Assembly (NCBI GenBank): GCA_026874595.1
Contig: CM049322.1
Span: forward strand, 34,120,340 to 34,184,339
Length of the DNA: 64,000 nucleotides
Direction of reading: 5' to 3'
Source: Sipunculus nudus
Taxonomy: Eukaryota; Annelida; Sipuncula; Golfingiida; Sipunculidae
This document shows, one piece after another, positions 1-10,989 of the stretch. Under the pieces are notes generated by a model. The model was not told where the DNA came from. It searched no databases and was given only the letters and a program-made list of their open reading frames with translations. How positions within the stretch are numbered: position 1 is the stretch's first letter; each line of letters begins with the position of its first letter. Position numbers and translations under genes: made by a program.

Positions 1-2011
1 AAAAACTCCGTTTTCCATAAAAAAAGCCACTGTTACACTTCAAGGCTGCCTAATATCAAAACCACTGATCTGATTTTGATCGTATTTAGTATTCACATTC
101 TTATATACATATTCTATGAACATACCAAAAATTAGGTCAGTATTGTGTATTATTTTGAAGTTATGGGCCAAAACATAATGCAAATTTTTAAAAAATCAGG
201 AAATATAATTACTCACATGAGAATTGCTGAACCTAGAGACTTTTTTTCAGGAATATAACTTTATTTAATCAAGATTCAATTGTTTACCCAAAATAAGATC
301 TGAATTTTGCAAATTTTTCAAGTTATTAGCATAAATAAAAAATCAATACCTTAAATTTTGTCCAACTTTGGCACTGTTGATTTAATTTTCCCAGCATATC
401 TGCATAAGGATTTAATCTTTTAAAATCTGAACTTTCAAAAGAAATTGATTGGAATGAATAGCTTTGATTTATGTTTTCATACACCATGTCAAGTGTTGTT
501 TACATCTAGCCCATCTAGTAGTTCAGCCTTCACTTGCATTATGTAACCCACCCCAGGCAGCTTACCTTGGCCCAGCTTGGCCACTACTAGCAAGCTTACC
601 CTCTGCCCTGCACTCATCCCCCCCAGCTGGTGCATAAACTAGATGAATGTTATAATTTTTCAGTATTTTATTCTTGGACATGCTACATTTTAGATTTTGT
701 ATTGAACCACCAGGATTACAATGATTAAAGTGTACATTTAATTGTGTCCACAAAGTGGTGTATTGCTGTGAAAGTGTGGATGTTCATGAGATAAGTAATT
801 CCTTACTTCAGAAGAGTAAAAACTTCACCAGGTGTGAAATTGACTATTAATTCCAGTAATTAATTGAAACTGGGATAGTAATTAGCAAAATGATATTGTT
901 TGTCCCTCATTCAACCAACAGTGTGTATACTTTATTTGAAAAGATGTTTTATTTTATCAAATTTACTTTTATTTTATTTTGGTGAATAAAATTAAGCATG
1001 TCCTGAAAACTCCAATGGGCAAAACTTTTTAATAGTGATTCAAGAAATATTCTTGTAGATGCCATGTTGTGGCATTATTTTCTTTTAAAATCAGTTTAAA
1101 CATTTATGATTTAAAAATAATAAAATATATGTGTATGCATAATATGACCCAATGTTTTTTACTCTGTATATATAATGATTGCAACTTTGGAACAATTCTA
1201 ATATTTTAACTTATATTTTCAGGTTTTTTAATTAAAAATTTATAAACCTGTAAATAAAAAAATGATTCAGATAAAAACTTCTTAATGGAAAAAGTGGATC
1301 TGCTAAAAAAATAGGATTATATATAAACTTAAATGCATTATTCTCTTGAAAGTGAAATAAAGGTATTAGTCCATTCTGTCCACTTGCCTGTCCATCTGTA
1401 AATTTTCGTATGCACCACAGTATCTCAAAACTTTTACTGTTTTTCTTCATGACAGTCTTGTCAGAGTATGAGTTTGCAATCATATATTTAGAACTTTACT
1501 ATAACCAAGTAGGAGGGCCCCTTTCCTCTTAGCTTTTCATATTCTTATATAAATGAAAAACATTACAATAGAATATTTCTACATCCACCTTCGTGCTGCC
1601 CTCACTTTTCCCTTCTCCGAACCCCATCCCAAAGTCAGCCTCAGTAAGCAAGAACAAGATGAATCAGATATATTCATACTTTAATATTTTGTATAACTAT
1701 TCGTCCATAGGTACCTATGTACATGCCAGAAATTATGTCAATATTGTATAATATGTAGACATGGTGGGCATCACAATAATGTACCTTGTCAAGACTAAAG
1801 AGATATTGTGTCATACAGTCACATATTCATAAATCACTTCATCAGCATAGTTAATCATAACATCATATCTGTCAAATTGAACGCTTGCAGACTACCATAC
1901 ACTTTAGATCCTACAACAAATAGCCTTATCATCACTCTACTACTGCTTATTACTGCTGTCATTGCATTCATATTTGCTCAAATATATCACAATTTTTATA
2001 GTCCAATCACG
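1..2011. other. AT-rich non-coding stretch
   Basis: No coding exon, splice-bounded frame or RNA gene could be supported on either strand. Short open frames here have no recognisable composition. If the first exons of the plus-strand Ly6-like gene (last exon at 9266) lay this close they would show a signal peptide or a Cys-rich block, and I see neither, so those exons probably lie left of the window. Confidence 0.5.
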
Positions 2012-2045
2012 ATCAGCTGAGCGCCGTGACCCATGGGTCCCTTGT
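2012..2045. repeat. terminus of a dispersed repeat abutting the satellite
   Basis: The string GTGACCCATGGGTC with a preceding CAGCTGAGCG matches, in the same orientation, the end of the dispersed repeat at 28456-28492 (CAGCCGAGCG, ATGACCCATGGGTC). The satellite starts immediately after it, so the array lies against, or inside, a truncated copy of that repeat family. Confidence 0.5.
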
Positions 2046-5000
2046 TTTTTCTTGTAAATCCGCAAATTGCTAGCAATTTGCCGACCCCCCGGCCATTTTT
2101 TTTTCTGGAAAATCCGCAAATTGCTAGCCAATTGCTACTATGACAACCAGGCCCCGTCTCTCCTGGTCGCTCAGGTCGCAACTTTGACAACCAGGCCCCC
2201 TCTCTCCTGGTCGCTCAGGTCGCAAATTGCTAGCAATTTGCGGATACCCCCGGCCAATTTCCTTTTCTGGTAAATCTGCAAATTGCTAGCAAATTGCTAC
2301 TTTGACAGCCAGGCCCCTTCTCTCCTCGTCGCTCAGGTCGCAAATTGCTAGCAACTTGCGGATACCCCACGGCCAATTTTTTTTTTCTGGTAAATCCGCA
2401 AATTGCTAGCAAATTGCTACTTTGACAGCCAGGCCCCTTCTCTCCTTGTCGCTCAGGTCGCAACTTTGACAACCAGGCCCCCTCTCTCCTGGTCGCTCAG
2501 GTCGCAAATTGCTAGCAATTTGCGGAAACCCCCCGGCCTATTTTTTTTTCTGGTGAATCCGCAAATTGCTAGCAAATTGCTACTTTGACAACCAGGTCCC
2601 CTCTCTCCTTGTCGCTCAGGTCGCAAATTGCTAGCAATTTGCGGATACCCTCCGGCCAATTTTTTTTTCCTGGTAAATCCGCAATTTGCTACTTTGTCTA
2701 CCAGGCCCCCTCTCTCCTGGTCGCTCAGGTCGCAAATTGCTAGCAATTTGCGGATACCCCACGGCCAATTTTTTTTTTCTGGTAAGTCCGCAAATTGCTA
2801 ACAAATTGCTACTTTGACAGCCAGGCCCCCTCTCGCCTGGTCGCTCAGGTTGCAAATTGCGAGCAATTTGCGGATACCCCCGGCCAATTTTTTTTTTCTG
2901 GTAAATCCGCAAATTGCTAGCAAATTGCTACTTTAACAACCAGGCCCCCTGTCTCCTGGGCGCCAAGGTCGCAAATTGCTAGCAGTTGGCGGATACCCCC
3001 TGGCCAATTTTTTTTTTCTGGTAAATCCGCAAATTGCTAGCATATTGCTACTTTGATAGCCAGGCCCCTCTCTCCTTGTCGCTCAGGTCGCAAATTTCTA
3101 CCAATTTGCGGATACCCCACGGCCAATTTTTTTTTCTGGTAAATCCGCAAACTGCTAGCAAATTGCTACTTTGACAACCAGGCCCCCTCTCGCCTGGTCG
3201 CTGAGGTCGCAAATTGCTAGCAATTTGCGGATACCCCCCGGCCAATTTTTTTTTTCTGGTAAATCCGCAAATTGCTAGCAAATTGCTACTTTGACAGCCA
3301 GGCCCCTTCTCTCCTCGTCGCTCAGGTCGCAAATTGCAAGCAATTTGCCGATACCCCCCGTACAATTTTTTTTCTGGTAAATCCACAAATTGCTAGCAAA
3401 TTGCTATTTTGACAGCCAGGCCCCTTCTCTCCTTGTCGCTCAGGTCGCAAATTGCTAGCAATTTGCGGTTACCCCCCGGCCAATTTTTTTTTTCTGTTAA
3501 ATCCGCAAATTGCTAGCAAATTGCTACTTGACAACCAGGCCCCCTGTCTCCTGGGCGCCCAGGTCGCAAATTGCTAGCAATTTGCGGATACCCCCGGCCA
3601 ATTTTTTTTCTGGTAAATCCGCAAATTGCTAGCAAATTGCTACTTTGACAACCAGGCCCCTTCTCTCCTGGTCGTTTAGGTAGCAAATTGCTAGTAATTT
3701 GCGGATACCCCCCGGCCAATTTATTTTTGCTGGCAAATCCGCAAATTGCTAGCAAATTGCTACTTTGACAGCCAGGCCCCCTCTCTCCTGGTCGCTCAGG
3801 TCGCAAATTGCTAGCAACTTGCGGATACCCCCCGGCCAATTTTTTTTTTTTCTGGTGAATCCGCAAATTGCTAGCAAATTGCTACGTTGACAACCAGGCC
3901 CCCTCTCTCCTGGTCCCTCAGGTCGCAAATTGCTACCATTTTGGTGATACCCCACCGCCGTTTTTTTTTTTCTGGTAATTCCGCAAATTGCTAGCAAATT
4001 GCTACTTTGACAGCCAGGCCCCTCCCTCCCTGGCGCTTAGGTCGCAAATTGCTAGCAATTTGCGGATACCCCCTGGCCAATTTTTTTTTCTGGTAAATCC
4101 GCAAATTGCTAGCAATTTGCCAATACCTCCCGGCCATTTTTTTTTCTGAAAAATCCGCAAATTGCTAGCAAATTGCTACGTTGACAACCAGGCCCCCTCT
4201 CTCCTGGTCGCTGAGGTCGCAAATTGCTAGCAACTTGCGGATACCCCATGGCCAATTTTTTTTCTGGTAAATCCGCAAATTGCTAGCAAATTGCTACTTT
4301 GACAACCAGGCCCCCTCTCTCCTTGTCGCTCAGGTCGCAAATTGCTAGCAACTTGCGGATACCCCATGGCCAATTTTTTTTTCTGGTAAATCCGCAAATT
4401 GCTAGGAAATTGCTACTTTGACAGCCAGGCCCCTCTCTCCTCGTCGCTCAGGTCGCAAATTGCAAGCAATTTGCCGATACCCCCCGGCCAATTTTTTTTC
4501 TGGTAAATCCGCAAATTGCTAGCAAATTGCTACTTTGACAGCCAGGCCCCTTCTCTCCTTGTCGCTCAGGTCGCAAATTGCTAGCAATTTGCGGTTACCC
4601 CCCGGCCAATTTTTTTTTCTGTTAAATCCGCAAATTGCTAGCAAATTGCTACTTTGACAACCAGGCCCCCTCTCTCCTTGTCGCTCAGGTCGCAAATTGC
4701 TAGCAATTTGCGGATACCCCCCGGCCAATTTTTTTTTCTGGTAAATCCGCAAATTGCTAGCAAATTGCTACTTTGACAACCAGGCCCCCTCTCGCCTGGT
4801 CGCTCAGGTTGCAAATTGCTAGCAATTTGCGGATACCCCCCGGCCAATTTTTTTTTCTGGTAAATCCGCAAATTGCTAGCAAATTGCTACTTTGACAGCC
4901 AGGCCCCTTCTCTCCTCGTCGCTCAGGTCGCAAATTGCAAGCAATTTGCCGATACCCCCCGGCCAATTTTTTTTCTGGTAAATCCACAAATTGCTAGCAA

Positions 5001-8000
5001 ATTGCTACTTTGACAGCCAGGCCCCTTCTCTCCTTGTCGCTCAGGTCGCAAATTGCTAGCAATTTGCGGTTACTCCCCGGCCAATTTTTTTTTCTGTTAA
5101 ATCCGCAAATTGCTAGCAAATTGCTACTTTGACAACCAGGCCCCCTGTCTCCTGGGCGCCCAGGTTGCAAATTGCTAGCAATTTGCGGATACCCCCCGGC
5201 CAATTTTTTTTCCTGGTAAATCCGCAAATTGCTAGCAAATTGCTTCTTTGACAGCCAGGCCCCTCTCTCCTTGTCGCTCAGTTCGCAAATTTCTAGCAAT
5301 TTGCGGATACCCCGGGCCAATTTTTTTTTTGGTTAATCCGCAAATTGCTAGCAATTTGCTACTTTGACAACCTGACCCCCTCTCTCCTGGTCGCTCAGGT
5401 CGCAAATTGCTAGCAATTTGCGGATACCCCCCGGCCAATTTTTTTTTTCTGGTAAATCCGCAATTTGCTACTTTGTTAACCAGGCCCCCTCTCTCCTGGT
5501 CGCTCAGGTCGCCACTTTGACAACCAGGCCCCCTCTCTCCTGGTCGCTCAGGTCGCAAATTGCTAGCAATTTGCGGTTACTCCCCTGCCAATTTTTTTTT
5601 CTGTTAAATCCGCAAATTGCTAGCAAATTGCTACTTTGACAACCAGGCCCCCTGTCTCCTGGGCGCCCAGGTTGCAAATTGCTAGCAATTTGCGGATACC
5701 CCCCTACCAATTTTTTTTTCTGGTAAATCCGCAAATTGCTAGCAAATTGCTACTTTGACAACCAGGCCCCTTCTCTCCTGCTCGTTTAGGTCGCAAATTG
5801 CTAGCAATTTGCGGATACCCCCCAGCCAATTTTTTTTTTTCTGGTAAATCCGCAAATTGTTAGCAAATTGCTACTTTGACAGCCAGGCCCCTTCTCTCCT
5901 GGTCGTTTAGGTCGCAAATTGCTAGCAATTTGCGGATACCCCCCAGCCAATTTTTTTTTTCTGGTAAATCCGCAAATTGTTAGCAAATTGCTACTTTGAC
6001 AGCCAGGCCCCTTCTCTCCTGGTCGCTCAGGTAGCAAATTGCTAGCAATTTGCGGATACCTCCCCCCCCCCCCAATTTTTTTTTTCTGGTGAATCCGCAA
6101 ATTGCTAGCAAATTGCTACTTTGACAACCAGGCCCCCTCTCTCCTGATCCCTCAGGTCGCAAATTGCTACCATTTTGGGGATACCCCACGGCCAATTTTT
6201 TTTTCTGGTAAATCCGCAAATTGCTACTTTGACAGCCAGGCCCCTCCCTCCTTGGCGCTTAGGTCGCAAATTGCTAGCAATTTCCAGATACCCCCTGGCC
6301 AATTTTTTTTCTGGTAAATCCTCAAATTTCTAGCAATTTGCCGATACCTCCCGGCCATTTTTTTTTCTAGAAAATCCGCAAATTGCTAGCAAATTGCTAC
6401 TTTGACAACCAGGCCCCCTCTCTCCTGGTCGCTGAGGTCGCAAATTGCTAGCAACTTGCGGATACCCCATGGCCAATTTTTTTTTCTGATAAAACTGCAA
6501 ATTGCTAGCAAATTGCTACTTTGACAACAGGCCCCCTCTCTCCTTGTCGCTCAGGTCGCAAATTGCTAGCAATTTGCGGATACCCTCCGGCCAATTTTTT
6601 TTTTCTGGTAAATCCGCAATTTGCTACTTTGTTAACCAGGCCCCCTCTCTCCTGGTCGCTCAGGTCGCCACTTTGACAACCAGGCCCCCTCTCTCCTGGT
6701 CGCTCAGGTGGCAAATTGCTAGCAATTTGCGGATACCCCCCGGCCAAATTTTGTTTCTGGTAAATCCGCAAATTGCTAGCAAATTGCTACTTTGACAACC
6801 AGGCCCCCTCTCGCCTGGTTGCTCAGGTTGCAAATTGCTAGCAATTTGCGGATATCCCCCGGCCAATTTTTTTTTCTGATAAATCCGCAAATTGCTAGCA
6901 AATTGCTACTTTGACAGCCAGGCCCCTTCTCTCCTCGTCGCTCAGGTCGCAAATTGCAAGCAATTTGCCGATACCCCCCGGCCAATTTTTTTTCTGGTAA
7001 ATCCACAAATTGCTAGCAAATTGCTACTTTGACAGCCAGGCCCCTTCTCTCCTTGTCGCTCAAGACGCAAATTGCTAGCAATTTGCGGTTACCCCCCAGC
7101 CAATTTTTTTTTCTGTTAAATCCGCAAACTGCTAGCAAACTGCTACTTTGACAACCAGGCCCCCTCTCTCCTGATCCCTCAGGTCGCAAATTGCTACCAT
7201 TTTGGGGATACCCCACGGCCAATTTTTTTTTCTGGTATATCCGCAAATTGCTACTTTGACAGCCAGGCCCCTCCCTCCTTGGCGCTTAGGTCGCAAATTG
7301 CTAGCAATTTCCGGATACCCCCTGGCCAATTTTTTTTCTGGTAAATCCTCAAATTTCTAGCAATTTGCCGATACCTCCCGGCCATTTTTTTTTCTGGAAA
7401 ATCCGCAAATTGCTAGCAAATTGCTACTTTGACAACCAGGCCCCCTCTCTCCTGGTCGCTGAGGTCGCAAATTGCTAGCAACTTGCGGATACCCCATGGC
7501 CAATTTTTTTTTCTGATAAAACTGCAAATTGCTAGCAAATTGCTACTTTGACAACAGGCCCCCTCTCTCCTTGTCGCTCAGGTCGCAAATTGCTAGCAAT
7601 TTGCGGATACCCTCCGGCCAATTTTTTTTTTCTGGTAAATCCGCAATTTGCTACTTTGTTAACCAGGCCCCCTCTCTCCTGGTCGCTCAGGTCGCCACTT
7701 TGACAACCAGGCCCCCTCTCTCCTGGTCGCTCAGGTGGCAAATTGCTAGCAATTTGCGGATACCCCCCGGCCAAATTTTGTTTCTGGTAAATCCGCAAAT
7801 TGCTAGCAAATTGCTACTTTGACAACCAGGCCCCCTCTCGCCTGGTTGCTCAGGTTGCAAATTGCTAGCAATTTGCGGATATCCCCCGGCCAATTTTTTT
7901 TTCTGATAAATCCGCAAATTGCTAGCAAATTGCTACTTTGACAGCCAGGCCCCTTCTCTCCTCGTCGCTCAGGTCGCAAATTGCAAGCAATTTGCCGATA

Positions 8001-9075
8001 CCCCCCGGCCAATTTTTTTTCTGGTAAATCCACAAATTGCTAGCAAATTGCTACTTTGACAGCCAGGCCCCTTCTCTCCTTGTCGCTCAAGACGCAAATT
8101 GCTAGCAATTTGCGGTTACCCCCCAGCCAATTTTTTTTTCTGTTAAATCCGCAAACTGCTAGCAAACTGCTACTTTTACAACCAGGCCCCCTGTCTCTTG
8201 GGCGCCCAGGTCGCAAATTGCTAGCAATTTGCGGATGCCCCCTGGCGAATTTTTTTTTCTGGTAAATCCGCAAATTGCTAGCAAATTGCTTCTTTGACAG
8301 CCAGGCCCCTCTCTCCTTGTCGCTCAGTTCGCAAATTTCTAGCAATTTGCGGATACCCCCGGCCAATTTTTTTTCTGGTAAATCCGCAAATTGCTAGCAA
8401 TTTGCTACTTTGACAACCTGGCCCCCTCTCTCCTGGTCGTTTAGGTCGCAAATTGCTAGCAATTTGCGGATACCCCCTGGCCAATTTTTTTTTTCTGGTA
8501 AATCCGCAAATTGCTAGCAAATTGCTACTTTGACAGCCAGGCCCCTCTCTCCTTGTCGCTCAGTTCGCAAATTTCTAGCAATTTGCGGATACCCCCGGCC
8601 AATTTTTTTTTTTCTGGTAAATCCGCAAATTGCTAGCAATTTGCTACTTTGACAACCTGGTCCCCTCTCTCCTGGTCGCTCAGGTCGCAAATTGCTAGCA
8701 ATTTGCGGATACCCCCCTACCATTTTTTTTTTCTGGTAAATCCGCAAATTGCTAGCTAATTGCTACTTTGACAACCAGGCCCCTTCTCTCCTGGTCGTTT
8801 AGGTCGCAAATTGCTAGCAATTTGCGGATACCCCCCGGCCAATTTTTTTTTTCTGATAAATCCGCAAATTGCTAGCAAATTGCTACTTTGACAGCCAGGC
8901 CCCTTCTCTCCTGATCGTTTAGGTAGCAAATTGCTAGCAATTTGCGGATACCCCCCGGCCAATTTTTTTTTGCTGCCAAATCCACAAATTGCTAGCAAAT
9001 TGCTACTTTGACAGCCAGGCCCCTTCTCCCCTGGTCTCCCAGTTCGCAAATTGCTAGCAATTTGCTGTCACCTCC
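2046..9075. repeat. satellite array, ~119-bp unit with perfect palindromes
   Basis: About 59 unit-lengths of one sequence in tandem. Each unit reads: TTTGACAACCAGGCCCC, a CTCTCTCCTGGTCGCTCAGGT block, the perfect palindrome GCAAATTGCTAGCAATTTGC, GGATACCCC, GGCCAA, an oligo-T run of 8 to 12, CTGGTAAATCC, and a second GCAAATTGCTAGCAA. The two dyads lie roughly 60 bp apart. Many units differ by substitutions (palindrome halves changed to GCAAGCAATTTGCC, GGTTACC in place of GGATACC), and some lack the second dyad, so subfamilies exist. The unit has few stop codons, so long but meaningless open frames appear throughout. The array sits in what should be the last intron of the plus-strand Ly6-like gene. 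The matching intron of the minus-strand paralogue lacks it. Confidence 0.95.
6118..8171. repeat. 1,027-bp higher-order tandem duplication inside the satellite
   Basis: 6118-7144 and 7145-8171 align without indels at a constant offset of 1,027 bp. I noticed only about three substitutions (near 6208, 6287 and 6367). Neighbouring 119-bp units differ from each other far more, so this block of about nine units was copied recently. The copies part after ~8171, where the second continues with CTGTCTCTTGGGCG. Confidence 0.9.
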
Positions 9076-9265
9076 CACTTTTTTTTTCGCAGGGAAACGT
9101 CTCCGCGGAAATCCAAAAAATTCCATAAGCTTAAGTACAGGGAATACAGGAAAACCGACAGTTCCCCGCCTCCCTCTCCTTCAGGATACCATCTATTGAG
9201 AAAGATAAAAAATAAACTTTAACAAATATAAATAAATGAATATAATCATCACAATCTTATTTCAG
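9076..9265 (+). other. end of the last intron, copy-1 Ly6-like gene
   Basis: Non-repetitive sequence between satellite and exon. It ends in a polypyrimidine tract and acceptor, CTTATTTCAG at 9256-9265. CCTTCAGGATACCATCTATT here pairs with the inverted CCTTCAGGAAACCATCTATT at 27280-27315, so the inverted duplication reaches past the exon into the intron. Confidence 0.65.
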
Positions 9266-9484
9266 AAAGCAACAGGAGAAGGGTCCGGACAGAGGGTAAC
9301 AGCGAGAGGGTGTGGGAATGCCTTTGGGACCGGAGACTGCATCACAGGGGAATACGAATACCAAGGCGTCAAACTGCAGTTCTTATGCTGCGATGGGAAC
9401 AACTGCAACAGTGCCGACCTGGTCTCTTTCAAACCAAAGCTTATCTTGGCCCTTATAACAATGTTCTACATGTGCTTTATGTAA
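9266..9484 (+). CDS. last exon of Ly6/uPAR-like three-finger protein (copy 1), partial gene
   Basis: Encodes 72 residues and a TAA stop: the C-terminal half of a Ly6/uPAR (three-finger) domain plus a GPI-type tail. Visible marks are RGCG, GDC, the family-typical end CCDGNNCN, then a short spacer and a hydrophobic C terminus (residues ~59-72, no charged ending), as in GPI-anchored surface proteins. The frame starts at the acceptor TTTCAG; the ATG at 9236 lies in the intron and is not a real start. The minus-strand exon at 26968-27186 has the same length and splice phase and is a clear paralogue. The signal-peptide and N-terminal cysteine exons are not seen upstream in this window. Ligand and function are unknown; Ly6 proteins usually act as receptors or modulators at the cell surface. 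Confidence 0.85.
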   Translation, partial: KATGEGSGQRVTARGCGNAFGTGDCITGEYEYQGVKLQFLCCDGNNCNSADLVSFKPKLILALITMFYMCFM

Positions 9485-9660
9485 CAGCTGAGTGTGTTTT
9501 TCAACTATGAGATGAGTCTCTTCTGTCCAGACTTGATACTGGCTCCCAAAACTGCTAAGTTTAATAAATGAGATAAGTTAGTTTTTTTTCTCATTGGATA
9601 ATATAAATCATACATATTTAATGTGCAAATGAGTGTTCGGTGATCTGGAATAAAAACGTT
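9485..9660 (+). promoter_or_regulatory. 3' UTR with two AATAAA poly(A) signals
   Basis: AATAAA occurs at 9563-9568 and 9649-9654, 79 and 165 bases after the stop. At the aligned places of the minus-strand paralogue they read AGTAAA and GAAAAA. This is family-typical signal sequence; usage is inferred. Confidence 0.6.
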
Positions 9661-10989
9661 TGATTTTCCAGCTGATTTAGGTGATAACTGCTTATATTTA
9701 AAATGTCTGTACGTAAAACATACTTAATTGCAAAGCAACCTAATCATACATAAACGTAACTGTTGATTTATTATAACTTTTACTATGATATGATATCAAG
9801 CAATGGCAAAATGTAACTAAGTTTTATACATACGATTCTTACATACTCATGAATGAAGCTGATATTTTTTGTCAACTTTTAATGAAGACGTCATGTTAAT
9901 GTACACAGCTTGTACAAGTGACCTAGAAATAAATAAAATATACATATCATCCATACTGCTTTATATTCTGAATTATTCTGAGAGTATTGCCCTTGCATAT
10001 TAATTACATATGTTATGATCGGCTTGACAAAATAGAGGACCAAGGTTTATATATGACAGCTTGAGTACAGGCGGGAATTGTTGTCTCGTTGATGGTCACT
10101 TGACTATATTAGCGTGTGTTTGGAATGAATTTGATGGGAAAACATGATGTGTCAGGTGTCTGATATACAGTGTTTAAACACTAATAATGTGTTTTTTTTC
10201 TCATTAGGTAAGATGATCGGCCTAGGATTAAAACTGAAGAAAATATAGTTCTCAGACACAAAGGCGAATTGGCTGACTGACGGACGCACGTAGGGACGGA
10301 AGAACGGACCAATTAAATGTTGACACATTTTTAGCGGCCAAGCTTCCGGGCCATATCTGCTGCATTATTAGAAAATTCATATATTTATGATTCTGATTTC
10401 ACCCACCTGTCCACTTCGACACGAGTGGTCTGGACTCGGACTTAAATTCAAAAACATTCGGATTGGACTCGACTACATCACTTCAGATTATCCTCCAACT
10501 TGAAATCCCTATCAGAATACCGGGGACAGAAAAAAATTGATTTTACTTAAAACCAAGGATTTTAAATAAACCCCCGCCAAAAATAAAATCTATGGTTATT
10601 TAAAGACTTTTAATATATCACCTTAAATGCATTTAGAAAAAATCCAACATATTCAAACACAACCATATTACTGCTAATAATCATTAAGCTGAAAAGGTTT
10701 TGTTACAATTACTTTTGTCGAGTTACATACTAGTGTGGCAAGGATTCACTCGTAAGGTTTGTGTTCTGTTTATGCTTGCATATGTATTTGTATACATTTG
10801 TGTACCTGTTATGTAATTTGGTTCCATCTAGTTTATCTAACAAAATGATGTTTCATTTTATTTCATATATTGAGACTAGCTTGCAATACACGGTTCGCGA
10901 GTTGTATGCATAAGAAAGAACCATGGAGGCCGAGGATACATAAAATCAGGAAAGGCCTGAGCGGTAGGTACCAGGAAAAGGTCTTATAG

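Noticed and set aside
2046-9075. Dozens of overlapping open frames of 60-117 codons on both strands
   Set aside because: They are translations of the satellite unit, which happens to lack stops; similar peptides recur every 119 bp in several frames.
2046-9075. CRISPR-like array (palindromic repeats at regular spacing)
   Set aside because: The sequence between palindromes is itself repeated in every unit, so there are no unique spacers, and the context is eukaryotic.
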